Source: Liolophura sinensis
Lineage: Eukaryota; Mollusca; Polyplacophora; Chitonida; Chitonidae
DNA: 64,000 nucleotides
Direction: 5' to 3'
Assembly (NCBI RefSeq): GCF_032854445.1
Contig: NC_088295.1
Span: 16,787,385-16,851,384, forward strand
The stretch's first letter is position 1; the number at the start of each line of letters is the position of its first letter. The notes below the pieces were generated by a model that was not told the DNA's origin, made no database searches, and was given only the letters and a program-made list of their open reading frames with translations. This document shows, one piece after another, positions 13,701 through 23,693 of this stretch. The position numbers and the translations under genes were made by a program.

Positions 13701-16700
13701 GCTTTATGATGGACTGAAAGATGAGGTGTAAACCTATAGTCCCCTCTGGTACCGACAGGTTACTCATAAAAAAAAAAGCCCCCTCTACACTTCACTTTTT
13801 ATTCCCCTATTTTTCCAACACTATTTCACCTCCACTTCAGATGGAGATGACTTAATGACATTACCACTAACAGCATATTACAACCACAGGGTGACCAGGT
13901 GACCATACCTGCAGGCATCACTAGTGTTACTGGAAACCTCTAGAGAACTGAAGCACTTGGTCATCAGTTTCACTTCATCATTACCAGCATTGATCTCAGT
14001 AGTCTCAACAACAGCTACAAACAAGGACAAAACACAACAACATAACCCAAACATACACATGAACATATACACAATGCACATGGTACCTGTGGTAAAGATG
14101 GTTTCATCAACAAAGTAACCATCCTTATCTATAACTAACCTAAGGCATTTATTAAGCAATGTCAGTATACAGACTTATATATATTTTATTCATCGATAAA
14201 AAGAAGAGAATTATATTAGCATCAGCCAGGTCATAATATCAAGATTATGAAAGTTTACAGGTTTGCTATGCAAACGTGCTGAAAGCATTATTTCAGGTGA
14301 TATTTGTGAAGTAGGGTGAAAGGCAATGGCTTGGTATTCTATTATAAACTCACCACTTTCTCTGAGACTTTTGATGATAGACATGAGAACAGACAGCCTC
14401 ATGTTGGAGGTGTTGTTGAAGCCATTGAGAATGGGAAAGGGGAGATAGCTGCTTGGGGCTCTATTCCACAGCAAAAACTGAAAGACATAAGTTTAATATT
14501 AAGTAATATTCTACACAAAAATGTTTCATAACAATGGGAAAAGTCAAAAGATAATTCCAACACACCTTCAGTATTCTGTCTCCGTGCTGTCTGACTGCAT
14601 GCTGATCACTGGCAAACACATCGACAAACCCTACAACGTCAAACACCAGAAATCAGCATACCTAAATAGTCCTGGAAATATTAGAGATATCATATTTACA
14701 CATGTTACCAACAGTAGTTTTTCTATCAGTTAAGATGTTAAAAGTCTAATTCTTACATGCAAGTAAATCTTTCCCACATCTTCTTCCACACAGTGCCAAA
14801 TTATGAGCCTTAAGTATGTTACTTTCAGCAACAAACAGCATACCCACCCAAATAAGGTTAATGACTTACCCATCTAACGTTTTGAAAAGATATGAGTTTA
14901 CCAGTCATGAGATCATCAAAGTCTCAAAATTTATTCGAAAATAGATAGGTGCTATGTTAACACCACGAAAATCTTGGATGTTTAGAGGATCATGTCATCA
15001 CCTGGTATCAGCGAGCATGCCTGAAGAACACGGATATTGTGGTTGAGGTCGCCCTGTAAGCTGCCTCCCCCAGTGGACCTCAGGGCATCTAGGGTGCCGC
15101 TCACTTCTGCTACACCACTGCCCTCCACATCAAACTGCTGGAATGCCTGCACACACATACACCACACCACAGTTCACTACAATCTATAATGATGTATACA
15201 ATAAGTTACTGCATGCCAAGTATAACTAAAATGGCCATTCAGCAGAAAATCAGTAAACAGAAAATCTGAAAATATTTATTTCTTAAGCAATAAAGTTGAG
15301 TTACCAACAGGGCTGCATGTGGAAAAATCTTCTTGGCTATGAGAGTCTGATTTCTCTCAGTCTGATGTGACATATGATTCTCCTGAAAATAACCTATTGG
15401 CTATCTCAGAATGTACTTTACCTTCACAGCTTCTTCTTTTGACACACCTCTTGAAGACAGCATATCACAGAACTGGGCCAGAGATATGGTTTCCTATAAA
15501 ACGCAAAACTGCCATGTTACCAACACAAATTTGGTTAAATCATCCTGCGCAAGAGAAAAACTCGTCAAAATCAATGAAATAAATAAATAAAACAACATAA
15601 TGATACTCTTATAATATTTCTTTGTTGCTATGCCACATGATTTTACCATGCAGTATATCATACCATTGCTATATGGTCTCTTGTAATAATGATGTCAATG
15701 GAACTTGCCAAAACTCTACCAAAAGTTCATTCTCTTCAAAATGAACAATACAAACCTCCATACGTGCATCTCTATCTTCCAGCCACTTAAGTATGTGACT
15801 GCAATGTTGCTGAAGTACATTTTCTGGAATTTCATCTCTGTAAAATGAAAATAAATGTACCCCAAATTACATGCTAATATATTTTATTTACATTTTTTTC
15901 AGACTGTTGACAGTTTAAGGAAAATTTTTAAGGAAATTCATACTCAGAATATGATATAAACAAAACTGATTTCATTGCTAGAGCAAATTTAACTTTCATC
16001 CTCAGATACTTAACTAAATTGCTTGAATAATTCTACTTACTTCATCTTAGATGCAGCTGTACGTAAAGCAGTGGGATTGAACAACATGTCCAGATTGCCT
16101 GATGGAACTTCATCTCTGTCACCTTTGAAGAGAAAGAGTAAGGAAACCCACACAAAGTTATACATACCAGGTACCCAATTCCTCAACCAAAATTTCAGTT
16201 CAATTTATTCCCCTTTTTCATTTGATTTAAAGACAATACTACATTGTTTGGATTGGCCAGCTTCACAGCTGTGAACACAGAAGAATGCCTTCAGAATATG
16301 CTTGAATAAACACCTTGGAAACATGAGAAAAGGTTGAAGAATTACAGTACATAAACAGCATGTGCATGTATGATGCATAATATGACACAAAAATTATAAT
16401 TCAATTTGTGCTTTGAACCATACTGTTACATACAATTACACAGTTTGTCAATGGCTTGTTGGTATCACTTAATCAAATCACTTAATTACCAATATCTCCA
16501 TCTCCATCAGATAAGCATTCGTCTTCCTGTAGTAAACAAAATATAACACAATAAAGGGAAAACTGATGAAAGCACTGTTTATCATAGATTCAATGTTCTT
16601 TGAATGCATACAGTTATCGGACTTGATTACAACTTGGAACGTAAAATAAAGATATATGAAAAGGCACTACCTATAAATTGAAGAGTATTGTTTTAAGGAA

Positions 16701-19184
16701 AATGAAGATTTGCCCCCACACCCCCTTACTTTCGAAACATAAAGAGTAGAAGAATTTTTACATTTTTAAGGCATATTTTATACTCCTTAATAACCCTTTC
16801 ATTTGATGTATATTTTCTGTCAGTGGTCAGAAATATTCCAAAGTGGCATCAACGATGAACATACTGAGAATGCAGAATCAACTGAGTGCTGACAAATCGG
16901 GCTCTTTCCCCAACAATGTTGTTTTGACAGCAATCACCGTTAACATCACCACAGCAGGCTACTCAATTTCCGAACTGACCACTGGGGTCTTACATAGGAA
17001 AACTGTAGTTTAAAGCTATTTTTACACCCCAAAAAGAAAGCTGAGAAGCTTTTGTATATTGTGATATCAAAGCTACATCATATACTCCGCAATAAGAAAT
17101 AAAAGGTGTTTCATGCATCTTTTGAGCAACAAACTCAAATTGCTAACTTTATGTTAACATGGAAGTCCATAACTCTGGATACTATTAAATTACTATTACA
17201 TGTACATTTTATCTCTGTAGACAGTACAACGTGCTGTCCCACAAGCCCCTGGTTAACTCCCCTCACCCCACAAAGAGCTGTCCCATAGTCTTGGCTATCA
17301 GCCACAGTAGCATGTTAGGAGATGCAAGTTTACACTTTATTTATTTATTAGATTGGTGTTTAATGCCCAAGTCATAAATATGTGATGGTTTCACTGTCAA
17401 GCTTGTATGGCAATTGGTGCAGGTAATGGTAGTAAACCACCACCCTTTGCCTGATACCTAATTAACCTCATGACTGAAAGCCGCTGCTAGACCAGGCAGA
17501 GCCGTATTCATGATGGCCCGAAGTTGCTCTGATATTAGGTTCAGCCATAGATGCATTCAAAACGCTGACAGTTTGCCATGGTATTTGAGTGAGTGAGTGA
17601 GTGAGTGCTTAGGGTTTAACGTTGTACTTAACAATTTTTCAGTCATATGACGATGAAGGAATCCATATAGTGCATGTAATGCGCCTCCTTGTTGCAGGAC
17701 GGATTTGCAACGCTCTTTTATCTAGTGCTGCTTCACTGAGGAGCCTTTCCGAGGGCAAGTAAGCCACACCGGCCGAGCCATTATACTGATACAGGTCAAC
17801 CAGCCATTGCACTATTCCCTTCATGCTGAAAGCCAAGCGAAGACGTTACAACTTCCTCTTTTAAGGTTTTAGGTCTGACTTGACCCAGGACTGACCCTGG
17901 ATCTACCGCTCCCAAAGCGGACGCTCTACCAACTGGGCTATCAGGGCCGGTGCCATGGCATTTGAAATAGAAATAAGTTTCCTGTCATACATGTTCATTA
18001 GCTTTATATCTGTCAAGTTACCACAAACACAATGTCAATCGATTATTTGAAAGGCCACTTGTGCTCAAAGAGTCGAACATATCTCACAAGGGTATGTAAC
18101 TGCATCAGGGTGTTAAATAAAGCTTGCTCCAACGTTGTGTTTGGGGCCATCCTTGGCTGTATAAAATTTTGCCAAACCTAGTGTGACGATTATGTGTCCT
18201 GTATGTAAGCAATGACTATAGTGACTTTCCTACCATTTGGTCTCATTTAAAATTTTGCACATTTTGAATTCTTGACTTTTGACCATACAGGTGGACCAGT
18301 TTTTGTGACCATAACTTCTCATCTGTGTCAGTGAAATATTGCAGCAGTTGTAGGCTTCAAAACAAACTATGTTAAGGTGGCTTCTGTGGGAGCTCAACAC
18401 ACACGGGAGGTGACATTGTTTACACTCACCATGGCCACCATGACTGATAAGTTTTGTTTATAACATGGGGCAATGATCTTCAAGGCTGACAATCTCCTTA
18501 GGAATGAAGGTGAGGAAGCCAAAATTGTAGCTTGCATATTTATGTTTGTCTGTACTTTCGCAGGAGACATGAGAATAGCGCCTGAGGTGCGAGTTGGCAG
18601 AACTCTGGCATTACTCCAAGAAAATAAAATAGAATGTTGCGTAGCTCTACTTCGTACTGTTGATGAAGGTGTAGTGATACGTGGAGCTAATGTGAGACCT
18701 ATCTCAGACTAGATTTAAGCCTGCAACATATCTGAGGGCAAATGATTGTGTAGGGTGACAAATGCTTCAAAAAGTCTTTCATTTTGCTTTGTTACTAAAC
18801 ACACGTAAGTAACTATAGACCAGCCAGCTTATTAATGATACATCTGCCATAATTATGTGGCTGGTTATATATTGTCGACATTGTGACTCACATTTAAGTT
18901 CTGTTGTATCATTATTACTATTATATTAACAATATGCAATTGTTTGGTTACATCATGAAATGCCATTCGTAGCTCTTCATACTTTTGAAAACAATTGGAT
19001 TTCTTCTTTATTAGCCGCATGTATATGCTGGAAAAGCCAATGGTCAAACTAGGGCCGTTTTTAGCGATGATCATAAATTTGTGTCGTGAAGATAACACGG
19101 CAGAACTGTCACCTTATTGTTGTCCATTCTCCCGTCATCGCTGACATCGCTTGACGTGTCACTGCTGCTGTATGTGTTGCCCAT
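100..19184 (-). CDS. ZZEF1: ZZEF1 orthologue (zinc finger ZZ-type and EF-hand domain protein 1), exons 1-33, 3' part beyond the window
   Basis: Large adaptor-type protein known in vertebrates (about 2,960 residues: EF-hand, DOC/APC10-like domain, later CUB and ZZ zinc fingers). The window holds codons 1-1016. Coding exons in transcript order: 19113-19184, 16490-16526, 16041-16122, 15756-15837, 15422-15493, 15002-15146, 14566-14630, 14354-14477, 14087-14134, 13909-14014, 13233-13298, 11691-11837, 11445-11497, 11191-11269, 10683-10814, 10191-10307, 9219-9325, 8942-9022, 8450-8554, 7809-7894, 7610-7668, 7015-7104, 6709-6771, 6221-6263, 5745-5858, 5268-5366, 4708-4805, 2675-2768, 1982-2087, 1688-1758, 1379-1486, 648-873, 100-170. 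All have AG acceptors and GT donors, and all phases agree. The identity comes from remembered human motifs such as CWQSDGAARSHWIR, GDQSYMPQ and QINIKRC-SDGCDTRIHGL. The ZZ fingers lie outside the window. Confidence 0.96.
474..666 (-). repeat. Tandem repeat made from the 3' edge and donor of ZZEF1 exon 32 (about 6 units of ~30-36 bp)
   Basis: Read on the minus strand, each unit is about 18 bases of exon end (TCTCAGGTTATCACCCAGT type) plus a GTAAGT-type donor and a few intron bases. The first unit carries the donor used here (CAGT|GTAAGTG). Later units have CAGTGGAA (dead), CAATGTAATT, TGATGTAAGT, AAAAGTAATA and CAATGTAAGT, so at least two further donors look intact. The frame stays open through three units. 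Confidence 0.85.
822..1136 (-). repeat. Tandem repeat made from the 5' edge and acceptor of ZZEF1 exon 32 (about 4 units of ~79 bp)
   Basis: On the minus strand each unit contains TGTTTTAATACAG followed by the first ~50 bases of exon 32 (GACTTTGAATCTGG type). Copies in the intron read GPVFSVIDILISV and GPILSVVDILISV in the exon frame, against GPVLSVMDTLISV in the true exon. The acceptor is intact in three units and degraded in the one farthest from the exon. Confidence 0.88.
1982..6771 (-). CDS. ZZEF1: ZZEF1 exons 23-29 (residues 652-857)
   Basis: Exons 6709-6771 (NPVAYFTLEDDW), 6221-6263 (43 bp), 5745-5858 (YVLVKFMEPRQPG...GILGIKFYGFNR), 5268-5366 (THFMTFHTL-like helix), 4708-4805, 2675-2768 (LLLLQLLHSI) and 1982-2087 (VSAEQLFQHLCTLVD). 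The YVLVKF...G-L-GIKFYG stretch matches the human YLMVKFL...GVQGLTISGY strand pair. Exons 27-29 are less like the human sequence but stay in frame with clean splice sites. The intron at 2769-4707 is the longest in this part and holds no recognisable coding sequence. Confidence 0.9.
2395..2538 (+). mobile_element. SINE family 1 fragment (3' part) in ZZEF1 intron
   Basis: Contains the family tail: GTGGGTTTCCCCCAG, CCACCACAATGCTG, TATAAGTGAAATATTCTTC and an AAATAAATA end. The tRNA-like head is missing. It is diverged from the full copies at 34578, 36644 and 53699. Confidence 0.8.
2769..4707 (-). other. ZZEF1 intron 27, no recognisable gene
   Basis: Lies between exons 28 and 27. Short open frames here have no family features and no conserved splice context. 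I see no repeat family. Confidence 0.6.
7015..10307 (-). CDS. ZZEF1: ZZEF1 exons 16-22: helical linker and start of a second beta-sandwich region (residues 437-651)
   Basis: Exons 10191-10307 (LQHMSPLSLSPTS, VLQEVDKFIREI), 9219-9325 (LLTFNIARGHVAGILRAL), 8942-9022, 8450-8554, 7809-7894 (FVQITKLRIK), 7610-7668 (GARCGLVFVFKDD) and 7015-7104. They align in order with the human protein. Exon 18 must start at the TTATCAG acceptor rather than at the AGAG four bases later, because only this restores the frame with exon 17. Exon 22 uses CAG|GTAAGG; an earlier GTCAGG would drop the AG needed for the Arg codon at the exon 23 join. Confidence 0.93.
9600..9870 (-). repeat. Tandem repeat beside the donor of ZZEF1 exon 16 (about 3 units of 79-84 bp)
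   Basis: Units share CAACATGGTATTTCAG, CTGATACTG and TCACCACGATAA-type blocks. The repeat resumes after the SINE at 10146-10190 and runs up to the exon 16 donor. On the minus strand, units contain GGTGAGTAC, a good copy of the true donor GTGAGTATAC. Part of each unit (TGGTATTTCAGACC) resembles the exon end (TGATATTTCCCG), so the exon edge was probably the seed. That last point is weaker than for exons 12 and 32. Confidence 0.75.
9871..10135 (-). mobile_element. SINE family 1, near full length, inserted in a tandem array
   Basis: TTTATTTATTTATTTG tail at the left, tRNA-like head at the right ending in GAGGCCCC on the plus strand. It is flanked by a perfect 10-bp target duplication, TCACCATGAT, at 9861-9870 and 10136-10145. 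It sits inside the exon 16 donor repeat. Confidence 0.92.
10683..14014 (-). CDS. ZZEF1: ZZEF1 exons 10-15: DOC (APC10-like) domain (residues 243-436)
   Basis: Exons 13909-14014, 13233-13298, 11691-11837, 11445-11497, 11191-11269 and 10683-10814. This is the best conserved block: VSSNTSDACRLTNGD, ACWQSDGAARSHWIR, LSVEVAAGDQSYMPQ, TGDLTLVEN, QINIKRCHSDGCDTRIHGL. The DOC fold is a jelly roll found in APC10 and in ubiquitin-ligase-linked proteins (family knowledge). The helical stretch ESGISVTEAAEVWY follows. The intron before exon 12 is filled with a minisatellite made from the exon edge (see 11838-12850). Confidence 0.95.
11838..12850 (-). repeat. Minisatellite derived from the 5' edge of ZZEF1 exon 12
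   Basis: Directly upstream (in gene direction) of exon 12 lie about four ~75-bp units containing GGTACTGAAGCAGCTGTCT, the exon's own beginning, preceded by acceptor-like intron sequence. Beyond about 12,110 this shortens to a ~34-bp unit with core GACAGCTGCTTCA(G/C)CACCAAA (plus strand), repeated roughly 20 times. The last unit at about 12,800-12,850 again carries the longer exon-like form with GTGTCTTCATGC. Apparent open frames here are repeat artefacts. Confidence 0.92.
14087..14630 (-). CDS. ZZEF1: ZZEF1 exons 7-9: linker before the DOC domain (residues 164-242)
   Basis: Exons 14566-14630 (GFVDVFASDQHAV), 14354-14477 (FLLWNRAPSSYLPFPIL...NNTSNMRLSVL) and 14087-14134 (VIDKDGYFVDETIFTT). 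The first two align with human GF-DIFSES and IPYPML...MRSSVL. The 48-bp exon 9 has no clear human counterpart. Its acceptor must be the second of two adjacent AGs (GGTTAG), because the first puts a stop in frame. Phase 1 on both sides keeps the frame whether it is used or skipped, so it may be an alternative cassette. Confidence 0.85.
15002..16526 (-). CDS. ZZEF1: ZZEF1 exons 2-6: acidic linker and EF-hand region (residues 25-163)
   Basis: Exons 16490-16526 (37 bp), 16041-16122, 15756-15837, 15422-15493 and 15002-15146. The first is acidic (EDECLSDGDGD). The following exons match the human helical region: FNPTALRTAASKM, HILKWLEDRD, TISLAQFCDMLSSRGVS. Exon 6 holds AFQQFDVEGSGVAEVSG, the EF-hand-like loop (about residues 116-135). 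The loop is degenerate for calcium because several acidic ligand positions are replaced, so binding is doubtful. It ends in QACSLIPG, nearly identical to the human sequence. Confidence 0.93.
17336..17520 (-). mobile_element. SINE-like fragment with ATTGGTGTTTAATGCC tail
   Basis: Begins TTTATTTATTTATTAG then GATTGGTGTTTAATGCC, the same tail style as family 1, but with a different body (GGTAGTAAACCACCACCC). The head is not recognised. Possibly a third family sharing the tail. Confidence 0.55.
17589..17950 (-). mobile_element. SINE family 2, full length, tRNA-like head
   Basis: Minus-strand head CCGGCCCTGATAGCCCAGTT then GGTAGAGCG, with an anticodon-like stem CCGCTTTGGGAGCGG (tRNA-Pro-like loop) and a B-box-like GGGTCAGTCC. 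The tail has TTTTTCAGTCATATGACG mirrored on the plus strand and ends in (GAGT)n. It is flanked by a 15-bp target duplication with one mismatch, TGCCATGGTATTTGA at 17574-17588 and TGCCATGGCATTTGA at 17951-17965. Confidence 0.9.
19113..19184 (-). CDS. ZZEF1: ZZEF1 exon 1 with start codon and probable N-myristoylation signal
   Basis: The exon encodes 24 residues beginning MGNTYSSSDTSS and ends AATAAG before a GTGACAG donor. Human ZZEF1 also begins MGN, so the start choice is well supported. Glycine 2 with serines at positions 6-8 fits an N-myristoylation site (family-type inference). The next exon is about 2.6 kb away, and the phase-0 join gives NNK-EDE. Upstream sequence to about 19,350 is presumably 5' UTR and promoter; I see no TATA box that I would defend. 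Confidence 0.9.
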
Positions 19185-21868
19185 CAACACCTAAAGTAAC
19201 ACCCCGTCACCAGCGCGATTTGGAAATAATCCACGATATCGAAAGTCAAAAAAGTGTCGCCAAAGTCATCAAGATCCATGAACAAGCAGTTCCATTCTTG
19301 ACGCAGACGACCACAAACGAAAGATTTCCTTAAAGGGAGAATACCAAACAGTTACAATGAATGGCTGAAAAGCATTTTGAGTCATCTCCCTTTACCTGCT
19401 TCTCAAGCTTCTCAAAAATATCACTATGATAAAATTATTTTAACAACCTAATTATTTCAACAAATAAACTAACAAGAAAAAACACAAAACAAACAAACGA
19501 ACACACAAATAAATAAATGAATGCGTTTTACAATAAATTTTTTTGAAAAGTTTTACAAAGCCAGACTTCATGTTATATTATAAAAATTCGTAATGCTGGT
19601 AAAGAAACAAGTAGGATTTATATTGATAGATTTAAGTTGCGGCCAAACACGGCCAAGGAATTTGGAGATTCCTCTGCTCTCACTGGTTTTTGGGCCTTGC
19701 GGGCGTTTTACTCAGTGTAAAGGTAAGTCCATGGAAGACCTCTTGGATTCCATGAATACATGGTGTGCATATCTGTAGGCTATGATTATCCCGGACAATC
19801 CACGGTAAATGAAACGTATGGCCATTGTCATGGTTTATAAGTGAAACATATTTTACCATGACTCTAAACATTAAATAAATTAGTACATTAACTCATATAT
19901 ATTACATGGTAGTATGCATGTAGGCCTATATGCATAACAACCAAACCAGGATCAGCAGTGGAACATCCAGACCTACTTGTATATAAAAGCCTTAATTGAA
20001 CCATTTTATAACGGCGTGCTTTATGAGCCCGTTTTGAACACTCTAAGCAGAATTCGCTGTTTCAGAGCTAGTGTACATGTAAAGAGTATAAGCTGTACTT
20101 ACCATAATGTATGTTAGACACTCTTGAGAATAAGCCGTTGGGGCGTATTTGGTAGTAGCTATCCTACCCGGCTTGGCGACCTGTACACGTTTGGCCTGCA
20201 TGTAGCTTACACCAATATAGGCCTCTTTAATCCCAGGTACACATGCAGGCCTTCCGTTATAGTTTATGTTGAGTACGGTACTCAGTGTGTGCAATAATGA
20301 AGAAACACACGCTGACTTACCATTTTCTTTTCTTGCATTTTCTTAATTCCGAGCATACATAGGCGATTTACCCACACTTGTCTATATAGGACTACTTTTA
20401 TACATGCGTGGATCGCCACTTTTAATGTGATCCCTTCTACAGCTGCTTGTTGGTTTAAGATCTCTTTATTATCTTTTATTATTATCATTAATCTCCTTAC
20501 ATATTATTTAATTCCATGTTTCCAGATAAATTCAGAACTCATGCAAAACTTCAGCCAAATGATTCCCGCCATTTCTATATAGCTCTGCATAAAATCATCT
20601 TTAATGGCACAAACAAATCTTTTTAGGGTCATTTTCATAATAATTGTATGCTTAAATTACAGTGAAAAAAGTGCTTTAGAGGTTGAAAAGGTTGAAAATT
20701 TACAGTATGTACGCTTGAAAATGTTTGACTTATTTGACATACACGATTAGATATTGTGCCACCGCGACCATTGTTCATTCTGGCAACTGTGTGTATATCA
20801 ACGTAAAGCATATACGGTAGCTTACACCGAGATGTCAGAGCCTACTTTTATAGTAATCATGTACATACCCTGTTGTATAGGCCCATACCGGGGTCACAAC
20901 TGTATTAATTAAAGTCGCGTTCACACAACCTGATTTGTCGTATCAACTGTCAGAGAATAACTGTATCGTGCTTTGTAAATGTATTCAGCATTATTCTAAT
21001 TTAATAACCTTTATGGATGCGCCACCTGTCAGATGACTAACATATTTAGTCGAGAAGGAATCGTTCAAACACGTATGAAAACAAGTGTTACCACGGATTC
21101 AATCTGTCTTGTCCACTGCCACAGTGCCATTTCTGAATTTAAACATTCCAGATCTCTTCACAATCCTTAACTTTTGGTACTGCATGAAAGTGGAAATTTG
21201 GGCACATTTGCTAACATTGTTGAGGTGGACAAATTTTAGTCAGAAATGGCTTTGTGGAATCAGACTCTGCCTAAATGCTGTTCTGCACGCAAAACAACTG
21301 CTTGACTATCGAACTCATCACATAGTTAACGTTGGGATTTATATGTATTCAAGAATTTTTCAACAGGGTGGCCAGCTTTATGTGTGGAAGAAACTGGAGT
21401 GACTATAGAGTAAACCAGTGACATCTGGCAAATAATTGGTCAAATTTCCCAGGCACGTGTGGCTTACTTCATATTGGTAGAGGAAAAACAATCTTAAGCG
21501 AATGCCAGGTTAAACCGCACACGACAGCGTCGATTGTTTCTTGTCATGCACCCCGAAGACCAACAGAAATAATGAAATCCGGCACTCTTGAAAATTAACG
21601 TCGTGGTGATGGGTTTGAAGCCACGGCATCTCTGGGTGACACAGCGTTTGAAAGATGTTTTAACCACAGTCCGCTCATTTGTTCAGTTCAGCTTACTAAA
21701 CTTATGTCCGTAAACTGATATAATATAGTTTAAATCAATCAATCAATCATCCTGATCAATACAGTATGTAAAACCTTTCATGAACGGATTCTAACATCAG
21801 ACCAGCTGTGGAAAAAAATATTATAAAATCCATATGACAAGCATTGGCTTGTACCCAATTGGTTTAGA
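19185..21868. other. Intergenic: ZZEF1 5' flank
   Basis: Between the ZZEF1 start and the SINE tandem array. Apart from probable ZZEF1 5' UTR and promoter near 19,185-19,400 I see nothing I can name. The frame at 21085-21402 has no recognisable features. Confidence 0.5.
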
Positions 21869-22438
21869 AGATTTATTTATTTGATTGGTGTTTTACGCCG
21901 CACTCAAGAATATTTCACTTATACGACGGCGGTCAGCATTATGGTGAGTGGAAACCGGGAAAGCCACAACCATCCACAGGTTGCTGAGAGACCTTTCCAC
22001 GTACCGCCGGAGAGCATTTAGATTTATTTTTTTATCTGATTGGTGTTTTACGCCCTACTCAAGAATATTTCACTTATACGACGGCGGTCAGCATTATGGT
22101 GAGTGGAAACCGGGAAAGCCACAACCATCCACAGTTTGCTGAGAGACCTTTCCACGTACCGCCGGAGAGCATTTAGAAGATTTATTTTTTTATCTGATTG
22201 GTGTTTTACGCCCTACTCAAGAATATTTCACTTATACGACGGCGGCCAGCATTATGGTGAGTGGAAACCGGGAAAGCCACAACCATCCACAGGTTGCTGA
22301 GAGATCTTTCCACGTACCGCCGGAGAGCATTTAGAAGATTTATTTTTTTATCTGATTGGTGTTTTACGCCCTACTCAAGAATATTTCACTTATACGACGG
22401 CGGTCAGCATTATGGTGAGTGGAAACCGGGGCATTTAG
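21869..22438 (-). repeat. Tandem array of a SINE family 1 3' fragment (3.5 units of ~157 bp)
   Basis: Each unit runs TTTATCTGATTGGTGTTTTA, CTCAAGAATATTTCACTTAT, GGCGG(T/C)CAGCATTATGG, CGTACCGCCGGAGAGCATTT. The units are nearly identical, so the array is recent. It is a tandem amplification, not separate insertions, because there is no target duplication between units. The unit boundary is GGAGAGCATTTAGAAGATTT. Confidence 0.9.
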
Positions 22439-23693
22439 AAAAGATTAGTTTCAAAACACTGTGTGGACAGCATAAAACCGGGAATTAAACTGCAACATTC
22501 CAGCAGAATATAAAATGCAGGACTTCTTTAATTAGAAGGATCTATTTAATGGATGACGGGCTAAAAGCAAATAAAAAAAAAGACATTACGGAAACAACTG
22601 TCGACAAAAACATCATCATGTGAAATTCCGTTACCTCAGGCAAACTGCATATTAGGGAACTTTTACTTTTGTGTTCTGTGTGATGTGTATGAATTACATG
22701 CCTACAGGCCATCCGGCAGTGACACATATACATACATACCAGTACTGGGACATCACGGCAAGCCTGAGCAGTCAAAATGGAGGCCTACACAACATGATTG
22801 CGCCCTATATAGTATTCCTGTACTATACAATCACATTTTTATAATTAAATTACACCAATATCATACGCCATCACTTGTTTCGAACACGAATATGTATTTC
22901 CTTCAAAAGTAAAATATATTTTAACAAAATTTAAAAGATTTACATTCTGCTATTCAAGTTTGATTGTGTACAGAAAGTCTGACTTTATAGACATCTCAAG
23001 AAAATTACAAATAACACAGCATATAGGTACCTCATAAAAATATGTCAAAAAACATCATTTTCTGATATAAACAAAAAAGATTTAATAAAAACACTAAACA
23101 GTAACAAACCACACTCTTGTATTAGCGCTGTAACAAAACACACATATATACACATGTTTATACACTTTTTACAGGTCTGTGTTATTTGGAAGAATAAGTA
23201 AAAGATCTGATGTATTTTTATTGTGTATAAGAATTAATTTAAACAGAACATAATCATTCATAAACCATTACCCATACAAAAAAAAAAAAAAGAAAGAGTT
23301 TACACGGGAGCTCTGTGTTGATAAATGGCATACTCACACTGGTATATTTTCAGTTTATAAAATATTTATAACACATGCTGCATGTGACATGACTTTGTCT
23401 TATCAAAGTGTTACAGTACAGATATCTTACACCACAATAATCAGTTTGTCAACAATTACGTTACATTCGGTGCGATGATTAACACCCTCACAAGGATATT
23501 CATGCCAGCTAAATATATGCTTTTTTAGAATTGCTGTAAAATTTTAATGCTGATGGTTTACAAACTTGCTGATATCACATTTTGAATTTTCACAAATGTT
23601 CCCCGCACATTCAAACATGAAATGATCAGTATGCAAAGCACATAGTTCTATATATAGTATAGCCATCTCTGATTCCGACTGTGACCAACCATT
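22439..23693. other. TMEM220 3' flank
   Basis: AT-rich sequence downstream of the TMEM220 stop, likely 3' UTR in its right part. No gene is recognised. Confidence 0.5.

Larger units (their letters stand above)
16527..19112 (-). other. ZZEF1 intron 1
   Basis: Holds two SINE-like elements (17336-17520 and 17589-17950). A short plus-strand frame at 18473-18712 has an acceptor-like CTTTCGCAG near its middle, but I recognise nothing in it. Confidence 0.6.

Noticed and set aside
18473-18712. Possible plus-strand exon with CTTTCGCAG and a 50-codon tail in ZZEF1 intron 1
   Set aside because: No recognisable family, no partner exon, and the start lies in simple intronic sequence. Kept only as a note.
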